Notes: generated from the sequence alone by a model not told the origin. A DNA stretch of 40,205 nucleotides from Gammaproteobacteria bacterium (GCA_022340845.1 JAJDNG010000222.1:1-40205), one strand, 5' to 3'; numbered from the stretch's first letter, positions 8,283-16,342 are shown. Translations and numbers: made by a program.

Positions 8283-8324
8283 CGTTCCAACATAAACGTT
8301 CCGTCATAAACGTTCCACCATAAA
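8283..8324. repeat. Three 14-base direct repeats, iteron-like
   Basis: CGTTCCAACATAAA (8283-8296), CGTTCCGTCATAAA (8297-8310) and CGTTCCACCATAAA (8311-8324) follow one another without spacers. The unit consensus is CGTTCCNNCATAAA. They lie 138-179 bases before the start of the 82 aa gene. Tandem binding sites for a regulator are one reading; replication slippage is another. Confidence 0.9.
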
Positions 8325-8352
8325 GAAAGGAGCTTTACGGCCGATGCAATAA

Positions 8353-8382
8353 GTGTGCTGTATTGTATTTAATGCAGCACAC
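8353..8382 (+). promoter_or_regulatory. Strong hairpin in a probable leader
   Basis: GTGTGCTGTATT (8353-8364) pairs with AATGCAGCACAC (8371-8382) through 11 Watson-Crick pairs and one U-G pair, with a six-base loop. No T-run follows, so it is not a standard terminator. It lies about 80 bases before the ATG at 8462 and could be a leader structure or a dyad operator. Confidence 0.7.
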
Positions 8383-8461
8383 GGAGAAAACAATTGGCGC
8401 ATAGGGATTATGGTTTAAGCCTGGATTGATGTAATGAGTATCCACTTTACGAGGGCAACGA

Positions 8462-8710
8462 ATGAATGTGCAAACCATACGCGAGTTAGAGGAGCAATTG
8501 GAAGGGATGTCCCGGCAGGAACTGACAAAATTTACTAAGCAGTGTTTATGCCATAAGTTGTATTCAAACCAGCCTATGTCTAACCAGTTAGATCCTGGTG
8601 TTGTGTTGGATATGATCCATACCGAATATTTACGCCGGGGCCTGGAAAAGCACTACGATATGACCTACGAGTCTGTGGCAAAGAATCCTAACGTTTGCAA
8701 CGCAGCATAA
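8462..8710 (+). CDS. Hypothetical 82 aa protein between soxB and cbbL
   Basis: I do not recognise this protein. It is soluble, with no signal peptide or membrane segment, and looks all-helical: an N-terminal helix (TIRELEEQLEGMSRQELTKF), a central CLCHK with two cysteines, then a second helical half (LDPGVVLDMIHTEYLRRGLEKHYDM). A weak GAGG lies about 8 bases before the ATG. It stands alone, with a structured upstream region and a hairpin downstream at 8823-8854. Its coding quality is fair; no role can be given. Confidence 0.6.
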   Translation: MNVQTIRELEEQLEGMSRQELTKFTKQCLCHKLYSNQPMSNQLDPGVVLDMIHTEYLRRGLEKHYDMTYESVAKNPNVCNAA

Positions 8711-8822
8711 CTCACCTCCAGACAGCCTACTTTTCATCCAGGACTGGCGCTGCATTCCAGCAGGGATACAGCGTCCAGTTCTTTCTGTTTACCATTTTCT
8801 TGATCCAGCGCAACACAAAAAT

Positions 8823-8854
8823 CCGCTAACCGGTTAACAATTTCCAGTTAGCGG
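8823..8854 (+). terminator. Possible terminator hairpin
   Basis: CCGCTAAC (8823-8830) pairs with GTTAGCGG (8847-8854) around a 16-base loop. It is followed by TTCTGTCATTTGT, which is T-rich but not a run. It lies 113 bases after the 82 aa gene and could end its transcript. Confidence 0.45.
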
Positions 8855-9012
8855 TTCTGTCATTTGTATTCCCGTACTCCCACCAATAAGGTCGGCAATC
8901 TGTTTGGCCATACCTTGATTTAGTCTATTTTACGGTGTGATTGCGGGTTGAACCGCCCGAATTGAGCTTAAGGCGTTGAAACAATGGGGAAATTACAAAA
9001 AAAGAATATTGT

Positions 9013-9028
9013 ATAAGTAAATACTTAT
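9013..9028. promoter_or_regulatory. Palindrome upstream of the cbb promoter, candidate CbbR site
   Basis: ATAAGTA (9013-9019), AA, TACTTAT (9022-9028) is a perfect dyad. It begins about 38 bases upstream of the putative -35. LysR-type regulators such as CbbR bind A/T-rich dyads of the T-N11-A type in this position; the outer T and A here are 12 apart, so the fit is approximate. No cbbR gene is in the window. Confidence 0.45.
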
Positions 9029-9050
9029 CGATTAAATAAAAAGAATTTAA

Positions 9051-9078
9051 TTTACTTTATGCATTACCCTTTTATAAT
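9051..9078 (+). promoter_or_regulatory. Putative sigma70-type promoter of cbbLS
   Basis: A -35-like TTTACT (9051-9056), a 16-base spacer and a perfect -10 TATAAT (9073-9078) lie about 108 bases before the cbbL ATG. The -35 is weak, as expected for a promoter that needs an activator. Confidence 0.55.
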
Positions 9079-9185
9079 TTGCCCTCCATTGGAGAGGTTT
9101 TATTCTCAATTCCATTGAGCGAGATGAGAATTGCAAGAATTTTCATATAGTTATACTTCATCAACTAAAAAACGAGGACGGCCCT

Positions 9186-10604
9186 ATGGCGAAAAAATAT
9201 GATGCGGGTGTGAAAGAATACCGCGAAACCTATTGGATGCCAGAATACACACCAAAAGATACTGATATCCTGGCATGCTTCAAAGTAACCCCACAACCCG
9301 GTGTGCCCCGTGAAGAGGTTGCTGCAGCGGTTGCGGCTGAATCTTCCACCGGCACCTGGACCACTGTTTGGACTGACTTATTAACCGACCTGGATTATTA
9401 CAAAGGTCGCGCTTACGCCATTGAAGACGTTCCCGGTGACGATACTTGTTTCTACGCGTTTGTTGCATACCCAATCGATCTGTTCGAAGAAGGTTCGGTT
9501 GTCAACGTCATGACTTCCTTAGTGGGTAACGTATTCGGCTTTAAAGCACTGCGTGCTCTGCGTTTAGAAGACATTCGTTTTCCGGTCGCTTATGTAATGA
9601 CTTGTAATGGACCACCGCAAGGTATCCAGGTTGAGCGTGATCTGTTGAACAAATACGGCCGTCCTCTGTTGGGTTGTACGATCAAACCTAAACTGGGGTT
9701 GTCCGCCAAGAACTACGGCCGTGCCTGTTACGAAGGTCTGCGCGGTGGTCTGGACTTCACTAAAGATGACGAGAACGTCAACTCTCAGCCTTTCATGCGC
9801 TGGCGCCACCGTTTCGACTTCGTTATGGAAGCCATCGAAAAAGCAGAAAAAGAAACCGGCGAACGTAAAGGTCACTATCTGAATGTAACGGCGCCAACCT
9901 CTGATGAAATGATGAAGCGCGCTGAATACGCGAAAGAAATTGGTGCACCTATCATCATGCACGATTACATCACGGGCGGTTGGTCGGCTAACACTCAATT
10001 GGCCCAATGGTGTCAAGACAACGGTATGTTGTTGCACATTCACCGCGCCATGCACGCCGTACTTGACCGCAACCCACACCACGGTATCCACTTCCGCGTA
10101 TTGACCAAGATCCTGCGTCTGTCCGGCGGTGATCACCTGCACTCCGGCACGGTTGTCGGTAAGTTGGAAGGTGATCGTGAAGCCACTTTGGGCTGGATCG
10201 ACATTATGCGTGATCAGTACATCAAAGAAGATCGTTCGCGCGGTATCTTCTTCGACCAGGATTGGGGCGCAATGCCAGGCGTATTACCGGTTGCTTCCGG
10301 TGGTATCCATGTATGGCATATGCCTGCACTGGTTAGTATCTTTGGTGACGACTCAGTTCTGCAGTTTGGTGGTGGTACCTTGGGTCACCCCTGGGGTAAC
10401 GCAGCCGGTGCTGCGGCTAACCGTGTTGCCGTTGAGGCCTGTGTGGAAGCCCGTAACGAAGGTCGTGAAATTGAGAAAGAAGGTAAGGATATCCTTACTA
10501 ATGCGGCGAAAAGCAGCCCAGAGCTCAAGATGGCCATGGAAACCTGGAAAGAAATCAAATTCGAATTCGATACGGTTGATAAATTGGACGTTTCACACAA
10601 GTAA
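9186..10604 (+). CDS. cbbL: RuBisCO large subunit, form I (CbbQ/CbbO-linked)
   Basis: A 472 aa protein catalysing carboxylation of ribulose-1,5-bisphosphate in the Calvin cycle. All main active-site blocks are present: [11 protein letters not shown] (catalytic Lys), [13 protein letters not shown] (the Lys that is carbamylated plus the Mg-binding Asp and Glu), HIHRAMHAV, and [11 protein letters not shown] (loop 6 Lys). The length and the N-terminus [17 protein letters not shown] fit bacterial form IA. The linked cbbQ and cbbO and the absence of carboxysome genes point to the IAq subtype. A GAGGA ribosome binding site precedes the ATG. It is the first gene of the operon, with cbbS 101 bases downstream behind a strong hairpin. 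Confidence 0.98.
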   Translation: MAKKYDAGVKEYRETYWMPEYTPKDTDILACFKVTPQPGVPREEVAAAVAAESSTGTWTTVWTDLLTDLDYYKGRAYAIEDVPGDDTCFYAFVAYPIDLFEEGSVVNVMTSLVGNVFGFKALRALRLEDIRFPVAYVMTCNGPPQGIQVERDLLNKYGRPLLGCTIKPKLGLSAKNYGRACYEGLRGGLDFTKDDENVNSQPFMRWRHRFDFVMEAIEKAEKETGERKGHYLNVTAPTSDEMMKRAEYAKEIGAPIIMHDYITGGWSANTQLAQWCQDNGMLLHIHRAMHAVLDRNPHHGIHFRVLTKILRLSGGDHLHSGTVVGKLEGDREATLGWIDIMRDQYIKEDRSRGIFFDQDWGAMPGVLPVASGGIHVWHMPALVSIFGDDSVLQFGGGTLGHPWGNAAGAAANRVAVEACVEARNEGREIEKEGKDILTNAAKSSPELKMAMETWKEIKFEFDTVDKLDVSHK

Positions 10605-10617
10605 TGTGCTGAACGGT

Positions 10618-10641
10618 CGGGCCTTGCACTGGCAGGGCCCG
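10618..10641 (+). promoter_or_regulatory. cbbL-cbbS intercistronic hairpin
   Basis: CGGGCCTTGC (10618-10627), the loop ACTG and GCAGGGCCCG (10632-10641) form a 10-pair stem (one G-U) just after the cbbL stop. With no T-run it is more likely an RNA-stability or partial-attenuation structure that sets the cbbL:cbbS ratio than a full terminator. Confidence 0.7.
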
Positions 10642-10705
10642 GCCACCAAAAGCTTAATCAATTTCAATTCACGAACTCGAAAACACTATTTAGGAGTAAG
10701 TCACA

Positions 10706-11062
10706 ATGAGTGATATGCAAGATTACAAATCCAGCTTGAGCGATACTTCAAGCCGTAAGTTCGAAACTTTCTCATACCTGCCTGCGATGGATGCTAAACA
10801 AATCCGCAAGCAGATTGAATACATCGTCAGCAAAGGCTGGAATCCCGGTATCGAGCACACTGAGCCGGAAAATGCGCGCAGCCACTACTGGTATATGTGG
10901 AAACTGCCTTTGTTCGGTGAAACCGATGTCGATGCCATTCTCGCCGAAGTTGAGAATTGCCACAAAGCCCATCCAAAGAATCATATTCGTCTGCTTGGCT
11001 TTGATAACTTCGCGCAATCAGCAGGCGCTGCGATGGTCATCTACCGCGGTAAAACTGTTTAA
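10706..11062 (+). CDS. cbbS: RuBisCO small subunit, form I
   Basis: A 118 aa protein, the small subunit that caps the L8S8 holoenzyme. Recognisable blocks are [22 protein letters not shown], the [10 protein letters not shown] segment, [14 protein letters not shown] and the C-terminal HIRLLGFDN. Length is normal for form IA. AGGAG lies about 10 bases before the ATG. It is co-transcribed with cbbL and followed at once by a strong terminator, so most message probably ends here and the activase genes downstream receive less. Confidence 0.97.
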   Translation: MSDMQDYKSSLSDTSSRKFETFSYLPAMDAKQIRKQIEYIVSKGWNPGIEHTEPENARSHYWYMWKLPLFGETDVDAILAEVENCHKAHPKNHIRLLGFDNFAQSAGAAMVIYRGKTV

Positions 11063-11088
11063 TTTCGCAGGGCGATTTTAAAGCACTA

Positions 11089-11125
11089 AGCCCCTGCCCG
11101 ACACCATGCGGTCAGGGGCTTTTTA
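11089..11125 (+). terminator. Rho-independent terminator after cbbS
   Basis: AGCCCCTG (11089-11096) pairs with CAGGGGCT (11113-11120), with an additional inner CCG/CGG pair, followed by TTTTTAT. It is a classic strong terminator ending the cbbLS message. Confidence 0.92.
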
Positions 11126-11129
11126 TGTA

Positions 11130-11268
11130 CAGGATGTACGGTATATCGCGAGAGGCACGACGCCGGTAGCGATTATGGTCAGGATGTACGGGCAGAAAAA
11201 TGCTCCTGCATTTTCCGCACTCCCGCCATCCTTGGCGGTCGTATCTCGCGAGAGGCGGGACGCCGGTA
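11130..11268. repeat. REP-like mosaic: 28-base direct repeats, 12-base repeats and two TCCT hairpins
   Basis: A 28-base unit at 11141-11168 recurs at 11241-11268 with three differences, exactly 100 bases apart; the shared core is TCGCGAGAGGC plus GACGCCGGTA. A second motif, CAGGATGTACGG, occurs at 11130-11141 and 11180-11191. Between them lie two hairpins with the same TCCT loop: AAAATGC/GCATTTT (11197-11214) and CCGCCA/TGGCGG (11223-11238). This looks like a bacterial interspersed mosaic element inserted in the cbb operon between the terminator and the next gene. Confidence 0.8.
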
Positions 11269-11297
11269 ATGACGTAACAAAATAGAATAGAGACGCT

Positions 11298-11609
11298 ATG
11301 AGTAAACCTGATAAATACGTAGGCATTCAAAATGACATTAATGGTGGCATGACCACGATTGGTAAAATTATTCGTGATGCCTGGGTGTTTGAGCTTATTC
11401 CGGAGACCGAAACCTGTGAAGGCTGGAACCTGGCAGGGATTGATGCTCTCATGGACAAGGTCAATAAAGAGTGGGATAAATACGGTTGCATGGTGAGCCA
11501 ACTTCCTGATGAATTACGCCAACGCCATGAACGAATCCATGGTGAGGCGATTAATAAAGCCCGTGCGGCAGGTTGGTCGGGCGATCACGAAACAGATGAT
11601 GAAGATTAA
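11298..11609 (+). CDS. Small acidic hypothetical protein in the cbb operon
   Basis: A 103 aa protein, soluble, ending in a very acidic tail (DHETDDED). The body reads GGMTTIGKIIRDAWVFELIPETETCEGW and then two helices (IDALMDKVNKEWDKYG, DELRQRHERIHGEAINKARAAGW). I do not recognise a named family. It lies between cbbS and cbbQ on the same strand, 34 bases before cbbQ, so it is probably co-transcribed with the activase genes. A role in RuBisCO assembly or activation is a guess from position. The ribosome binding site is weak (AGAG). Confidence 0.75.
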   Translation: MSKPDKYVGIQNDINGGMTTIGKIIRDAWVFELIPETETCEGWNLAGIDALMDKVNKEWDKYGCMVSQLPDELRQRHERIHGEAINKARAAGWSGDHETDDED

Positions 11610-11643
11610 CGGATAACATCGGAAAATAATCCAAAGGTGTGTT

Positions 11644-12465
11644 ATGTCAAAAAATGAACTGACCGTAAATGCAAAACAATACGTAATCAAAACTGAACCT
11701 TATTATGAGGCGGTCGCAAACGAAATAGAATTATATGAAGCGGCATACAACGCCCGCATGCCTATGATGCTAAAAGGCCCTACCGGTTGCGGGAAGTCGC
11801 GCTTTGTGGAGTACATGGCATATAGGCTTGGCAAGCCGCTGATTACGGTTGCTTGTAATGAAGACATGACTGCCTCTGATTTAGTGGGCCGGTTCCTGCT
11901 GGATAAAGAAGGCACCAAATGGCAGGATGGGCCGCTAACCACGGCAGCACGTATTGGCGCCATCTGTTATTTGGACGAAGTGGTGGAAGCACGTCAGGAT
12001 ACGACCGTGGTTATCCACCCGTTAACAGATCATCGCCGCACCTTGCCGCTGGACAAAAAAGGCGAGTTAATCGCGGCGCATCCGGATTTTCAATTGGTGA
12101 TTTCCTACAATCCCGGTTACCAAAGTTTGATGAAAGATTTAAAACAATCCACTAAACAGCGGTTTGGCGGACTGGACTTTGATTATCCGGAAGAGAAAAT
12201 CGAAACGGAAATTGTTACTAAAGAGTCTGGTGTTGACAGCGCCACAGCGGGTAAGTTGGTGCAGATCGCCCATCGTGCGCGTAATCTCAAAGGTCATGGG
12301 CTGGATGAGGGTATTTCTACCCGGCTATTGGTCTATGCGGGTCAGCTAATCCATAAAGGTATCGACCCGATGGCCGCTTGCAGTATGACTATGGTGACTC
12401 CGTTAACGGACGACCCTGATATGCGAGATACTTTAAATGCGGCAGTGCAAACGTTTTTTGGCTGA
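11644..12465 (+). CDS. cbbQ: RuBisCO activase AAA+ subunit CbbQ
   Basis: A 273 aa MoxR-family AAA+ ATPase. The Walker A motif [10 protein letters not shown] is near residue 45 and the Walker B-like ICYLDEV near residue 108, followed by the sensor region ([12 protein letters not shown]) and a C-terminal helical lid. CbbQ hexamers are known to work with CbbO to release inhibitory sugar phosphates from form I RuBisCO. Length is typical for the family. It follows the 103 aa gene by 34 bases and precedes cbbO by 77 bases. Confidence 0.95.
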   Translation: MSKNELTVNAKQYVIKTEPYYEAVANEIELYEAAYNARMPMMLKGPTGCGKSRFVEYMAYRLGKPLITVACNEDMTASDLVGRFLLDKEGTKWQDGPLTTAARIGAICYLDEVVEARQDTTVVIHPLTDHRRTLPLDKKGELIAAHPDFQLVISYNPGYQSLMKDLKQSTKQRFGGLDFDYPEEKIETEIVTKESGVDSATAGKLVQIAHRARNLKGHGLDEGISTRLLVYAGQLIHKGIDPMAACSMTMVTPLTDDPDMRDTLNAAVQTFFG

Positions 12466-12542
12466 TACTTTCTATTGCAACTGAATCCACTTTTCATAAC
12501 TCATTATTTGCAGAAAAGATGAGAGGAAGATACTAGATCCGC

Positions 12543-14885
12543 ATGGCCATCAAACTTGAAGATTACGAAGAACATTTGAAAGATGCCGCACCTGTAGTGC
12601 GCGACCTATTGGCAAGTACGTTTCAGGAAGCGTCTCACGTCATGTCGCCTGCCGGCTTGGAAGCCTATTTGGAAGGTGCTAAAGGGCTGTGTAATTTAGG
12701 CCGTGGTACAGACCTTGTCGTTTCCTATTTGCAAGTCATGCCACAGGTGGTTAAAGAATGTGGTGAAGACATCATTAGCGATTGTACCAATGCGGCGATG
12801 AAACTGTCGTCAATGACGTCGGGCGAAGTCATTTCATTGCTATTCAATAGTTTGCCTACCGCCTCACGACGCCTGGGTGATGCGGAACTGCTACGGGGCT
12901 ACCTTACCTTAATTCATCAAATGTCTGGAACAGCGGCGCGTGGTTTGCGTCCCATGTTAAGTCATATGGACGAGCTGTTATCCAAATTAACCTTGAGTGG
13001 GTTACGGCGTTGGGTTAATTTTGGTGCCCAGGCCTATCGGCGTGATTTTGATAATCTCACAGCTTATTTCAATTTGGAGTCCAACGACAGTAAGGCGGTT
13101 TTGCAAAAAGAACGCCGTGGCGTCTTGTTCATCGACACCCAACGCAAGTTGAATTTTTACCTGCGCGCATTATGGGGTAGGGATTTTTTCATGCGCCCTA
13201 CCGGTGCTGATTACACAGATTTTAGGCCTTATATCGAGGCGCACATTATTCACATGCCGGACGCCGTCGATAATTTCGGTGATGTGCCCGGATTAGAGCT
13301 CTACCGTGCGACAGCCGCCCACATGGCCGCTCATCTCTGTTACACCCAGTCGCGTATTTCCGCTGAGCAACTGAGTCCGGCGCAAATGTTTTTCATTGCT
13401 TTCGTGGAAGATGCGCGGGTGGAATACAAAGCCATTGCTGAATTTCCCGGGCTTAAAAAGCTGTGGCGTTCTTTATTAGACGTTGAATACGAAGGGGATG
13501 TTGAGCATCCCACCATGATTGTATTGGAGCACTTGGCGCTGATGCTGTTGGACGCATCTGTTACTTGTGATGATACAGAACTCAATGCCTTCGCCGAGCA
13601 ATTTCATGGCAAGATAGAAGAAAATAGAGATAACAATAATTTCTCCTGGCACATGGGCATGGAATTGTTCAACCTGCTCATCGCTCGTAAAGCCGTTCCC
13701 AGTTTGCGTATCCTGGAAAGAATTCGCATTCCCTATCGTGATGATAATCGGTACGTTTGGGAGTTTGAGGAATTCAGCTGGGAAAAAGGCATTGAATACA
13801 TTGCCGCGAGTCAAGCGCAAGTGCGTAAGACCGTGAGTGTGATGGAAATGGCCAACGAAGTGGACTGCGAACTGGCCGGTGATGATGCGCAGGAAATATG
13901 GACTTGTCCTACCGAAATGTACCCCTACGAGGATGATCTTACCGGCAATACCAAAACTTTCAATGAAATGTGGGGTAAGGAACCGGTTTCAGACCCATTT
14001 CACTATCAGGAGTGGGATTACCAAATCCAGTTGCATCGCCCGGATTGGGTAACGATTTACGAGCGTCGCCAACCCAAAGGCAACCCTGAGGATGTTGAGA
14101 AAATACTCACGGAACACAAACCCATTGCCCATCGGATTAAGCAAATTATTGATTTGCTCACCCCGGAGGGTGTTCAACGGGTGCGCAACATGGAAGATGG
14201 TGACGAGATTGATATTAATGCCGCCATAGATGCTATGGTAGCCATCCGTATGGGCGAGCAACCCAATCCGCGTATTACCATGCGCAATGTGTTAATGAAT
14301 CGCGACCTGGCCGTTGTCGTGTTAATGGACTTATCCGAATCCACAAATGAGACGGTGCAAGGCTCCGATAAAACCGTCCTGCAATTAACGCGAGAAGCGG
14401 TCACTTTGGTCGCAACGGCAATAAATGGTATCGGCGATCCTTTTGCTCTGCATGGTTTCGCCTCCGACGGCCGTCACGATGTGCAATATTTTCGGTTCAA
14501 AGATTTCAACCAACACTTCGATGATGAGGCCAAATCCCGACTCGCGGGTATGCAAGGCGGACTTTCCACACGCATGGGGGCTGCCATGCGCCATGCGGGC
14601 CAGCACCTGCTCAAACAACCAGAGCGGCGCAAACTGTTGTTGTTGGTGACCGACGGTGAACCCGCGGACATTGATGAGCGTGACCCCCAGCACTTGCGTC
14701 ATGATACGAAAAAAGCCGTCGAGGAATTGTACAGCAAGGGCGTACTGACGTATTGCTTGACGCTGGATCCCAACGCGGATGCTTATGTGAAGCGTATTTT
14801 TGGGGCTAATAATTACACGATCATTGACAATGTGCAGCGCTTGCCAGAACAATTACCCACGTTGTTTGCCAGCTTAACATCGTAG
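12543..14885 (+). CDS. cbbO: RuBisCO activase adaptor CbbO (VWA protein)
   Basis: A 780 aa protein. Its long helical N-terminal part includes an acidic DDNRYVWEFEEFSWEKG segment. The C-terminal von Willebrand factor A domain (~585-778) has a MIDAS motif DLSEST near residue 595 and LLLVTDGEPADI further on. In the known CbbQO activase the MIDAS site contacts RuBisCO and CbbQ supplies ATP-driven force. Length fits CbbO. The only purine-rich site (AGGAAG) is rather far from the ATG, so translation may be modest, fitting a sub-stoichiometric activase. It ends the recognisable cbb operon. Confidence 0.93.
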   Translation: MAIKLEDYEEHLKDAAPVVRDLLASTFQEASHVMSPAGLEAYLEGAKGLCNLGRGTDLVVSYLQVMPQVVKECGEDIISDCTNAAMKLSSMTSGEVISLLFNSLPTASRRLGDAELLRGYLTLIHQMSGTAARGLRPMLSHMDELLSKLTLSGLRRWVNFGAQAYRRDFDNLTAYFNLESNDSKAVLQKERRGVLFIDTQRKLNFYLRALWGRDFFMRPTGADYTDFRPYIEAHIIHMPDAVDNFGDVPGLELYRATAAHMAAHLCYTQSRISAEQLSPAQMFFIAFVEDARVEYKAIAEFPGLKKLWRSLLDVEYEGDVEHPTMIVLEHLALMLLDASVTCDDTELNAFAEQFHGKIEENRDNNNFSWHMGMELFNLLIARKAVPSLRILERIRIPYRDDNRYVWEFEEFSWEKGIEYIAASQAQVRKTVSVMEMANEVDCELAGDDAQEIWTCPTEMYPYEDDLTGNTKTFNEMWGKEPVSDPFHYQEWDYQIQLHRPDWVTIYERRQPKGNPEDVEKILTEHKPIAHRIKQIIDLLTPEGVQRVRNMEDGDEIDINAAIDAMVAIRMGEQPNPRITMRNVLMNRDLAVVVLMDLSESTNETVQGSDKTVLQLTREAVTLVATAINGIGDPFALHGFASDGRHDVQYFRFKDFNQHFDDEAKSRLAGMQGGLSTRMGAAMRHAGQHLLKQPERRKLLLLVTDGEPADIDERDPQHLRHDTKKAVEELYSKGVLTYCLTLDPNADAYVKRIFGANNYTIIDNVQRLPEQLPTLFASLTS

Positions 14886-15241
14886 CATTAGCGCCTTTTT
14901 GGGGTGCAATCCGAGGGCGAGCCATTCAACACGAAGCCACCAAAAGCACGCTGAAAAAACCAGATTTAATCATTTCTCGGTAAATAATGTGGCATCGTGG
15001 TAATCTTCATACAAGATTTCACTCAGGACAAACCCTTGCGTGCCGTATTTAAAAGTCAATCAATTTGCGGAGAGTCCCGGGAATCCCTCAAAATAATTAA
15101 ACTTTTTTCCAGTTTCGGTTTCTCACTATGCACTAAGTGATGATACTGCGCTATTATTGTACCGCCGAGTATTTGTCGATTCAGCGAAATTCAGTAAAAA
15201 AAGCAGTTGATCCATTGTGAGACACATTGCATACTTTGCCC
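14886..15241. other. 356-base gap after cbbO
   Basis: No gene, terminator or clear promoter is visible. A short CAACACGAAGCCACC stretch near 14928 is reminiscent of the CACGAAG hairpin family but has no matching second arm. The region just before 15242 has TATTAT-like hexamers that could serve the next gene, without a convincing -35. Confidence 0.4.
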
Positions 15242-15670
15242 ATGAGATCCCGTTTACACGATGTGCCGATTCTAAAAACCACGCCCACGTGCATTGAGGC
15301 GATGTACTACAATCGGGTGCGAATTGCTTTATCCAGAATTGACAATCCGTTACGCATTGAATTGATTAATTTGCGGGGCCTCGATATCGTTATTGATGAT
15401 GAAGTCTGGGTGTGTGTTGACCGAACGTTAAACGATTTGCCCATATTCGCCTGGACGGATTTCGAATACAATGCGCGCCAAAACCTGTTTGAACCCATTG
15501 CCTGCCGATTACGTTTTTATCACAACCATGCGGATTTGATCTGCGGTACGGTGCTGGATCTAATCAACCGCAACTTAGATGCTCGTTTGTCGCGTTTGCG
15601 CGAACACCATATACCATCAAAAGTGACGTACTTACGTACGAAAAAAAGAAAGCTAAGTAGATTTACGTAA
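15242..15670 (+). CDS. Hypothetical protein downstream of cbbO
   Basis: About 142 aa from the ATG at 15242; a TTG at 15227 is possible but neither has a good ribosome binding site. I do not recognise a family. The protein is soluble, with beta-rich stretches (NPLRIELINLRGLDIVIDDE, VWVCVDRTLNDLP, IFAWTDFEYN), a helix (ICGTVLDLINRNLDARLSRL) and a basic end (LRTKKRKLSRFT). It stands between cbbO and the copper block, separated from both by more than 300 bases, and is probably its own transcription unit. Confidence 0.6.
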   Translation: MRSRLHDVPILKTTPTCIEAMYYNRVRIALSRIDNPLRIELINLRGLDIVIDDEVWVCVDRTLNDLPIFAWTDFEYNARQNLFEPIACRLRFYHNHADLICGTVLDLINRNLDARLSRLREHHIPSKVTYLRTKKRKLSRFT

Positions 15671-15982
15671 TCGATTTACCGGTATCATTTTCCTCGAACT
15701 CCCTCTTTAGATGTTCTCTTAAATATCCCTATACTCAACTCAGTTTATCTTGTGGTAGCACCAATTTTTTTGATAATCTCTTTTTTTATAACGTTAGTTT
15801 CGAACCGGGAGGTTCAGGCTAAGCGAGGCTTAGGTTCAGGAAAATTGAGGACTTAGGATTTAGGACTAAGTGAAGGTCTAACGTCAGACCATAATATTTT
15901 ACTTGAAACACAGCTGGGATGTAGGGCAAATAAATAAATACTCTAATATATACTACAAAAACTGTAATAGGGGAGGAAAAAT
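15671..15982. other. 312-base gap with a run of small inverted repeats
   Basis: No gene is seen. Four small inverted repeats follow each other: GAACC/GGTTC (15802-15815), TAAGC/GCTTA (15820-15832), CTTAG/CTAAG (15852-15870) and GGTCT/AGACC (15875-15890). AGGTTCAGG also occurs twice (15810-15818, 15832-15840). They lie just upstream of the cusF-like gene and may be its regulatory region or leader. A GGGGAGG ribosome binding site closes the gap. Confidence 0.45.
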
Positions 15983-16342
15983 ATGAAACATATACTAATA
16001 TCCGTGGCCGCTGCCATGATTTGTCTGTTCGCTCTAAATGCACCTTTGGTTGCCGGTGATCAACACCAAGCCGAAGGTGTGGTTAAGAAAATTAATACGG
16101 ACGATAAAAAAATCACCATCTCCCATGGACCGATTAAAAGCATGGGTATGGATGGAATGACCATGGACTTCGCTGTATACGATCCCGCTATGCTGGATGA
16201 AGTACAGGAAGGTCACAAAATCAGCTTTGTCCTTGAGGAAGACAAATCCGGTAATCTTGTCATCATGGAATTGGAAGACAAGGGGATGGCCAAAGGTGAC
16301 ATGGCTTCCGGAGAAGAGCATTCCCACCATCACGATCACTAA
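15983..16342 (+). CDS. CusF-like periplasmic Cu(I)/Ag(I)-binding protein
   Basis: A 119 aa protein. The signal peptide (ISVAAAMICLFALNAPLVAG) is followed by a CusF OB-fold (~31-97): EGVVKKINTDDKKITISHGPI, MTMDFAVYDPAML, GHKISFVLEEDKSGNLVIMEL. The C-terminus is Met/His-rich (HSHHHDH). In E. coli CusF, Cu(I) is held by one His and two Met and capped by a Trp. Here the His (SHGPI) and the MxM pair are kept, but the Trp position aligns with Met (SMGMDGMTM). It would shuttle Cu(I) to CusB. A GGGGAGG site lies upstream and its own terminator follows, so it is a separate unit ahead of cusCBA. Confidence 0.88.
   Translation: MKHILISVAAAMICLFALNAPLVAGDQHQAEGVVKKINTDDKKITISHGPIKSMGMDGMTMDFAVYDPAMLDEVQEGHKISFVLEEDKSGNLVIMELEDKGMAKGDMASGEEHSHHHDH

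Larger units (their letters stand above)
8060..8461. other. 402-base regulatory-looking gap with repeats and hairpin
   Basis: This is a divergent intergenic region between the small secreted protein (minus) and the 82 aa gene (plus). No gene is seen. It contains three 14-base tandem repeats (8283-8324) and a 12-base-pair hairpin (8353-8382), listed separately. Both lie on the side of the plus-strand gene, so they may control it. Confidence 0.5.
8711..9185. other. 475-base gap holding the cbb promoter region
   Basis: No gene is seen. The left part carries a hairpin (8823-8854). The right part is A/T-rich and contains a palindrome (9013-9028), a sigma70-like promoter (9051-9078) and a leader of about 100 bases with small inverted repeats (ATTCTCA 9102-9108 with TGAGAAT 9125-9131), followed by a GAGGA ribosome binding site for cbbL. 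Confidence 0.6.

Noticed and set aside
9564-10142. Long open frame antisense to cbbL (192 aa)
   Set aside because: It lies wholly inside the highly conserved RuBisCO gene and has no recognisable domain; it is a shadow of biased codon use.
10129-10713. Plus-strand open frame overlapping the end of cbbL and the start of cbbS (194 aa)
   Set aside because: The translation is an out-of-frame copy of conserved RuBisCO sequence and would need to cover the intercistronic hairpin and cbbS ribosome binding site.
14926-14960. A fourth CACGAAG hairpin copy after cbbO
   Set aside because: One CACACGAAG-like stretch is visible but no complementary arm follows, so it may be chance.
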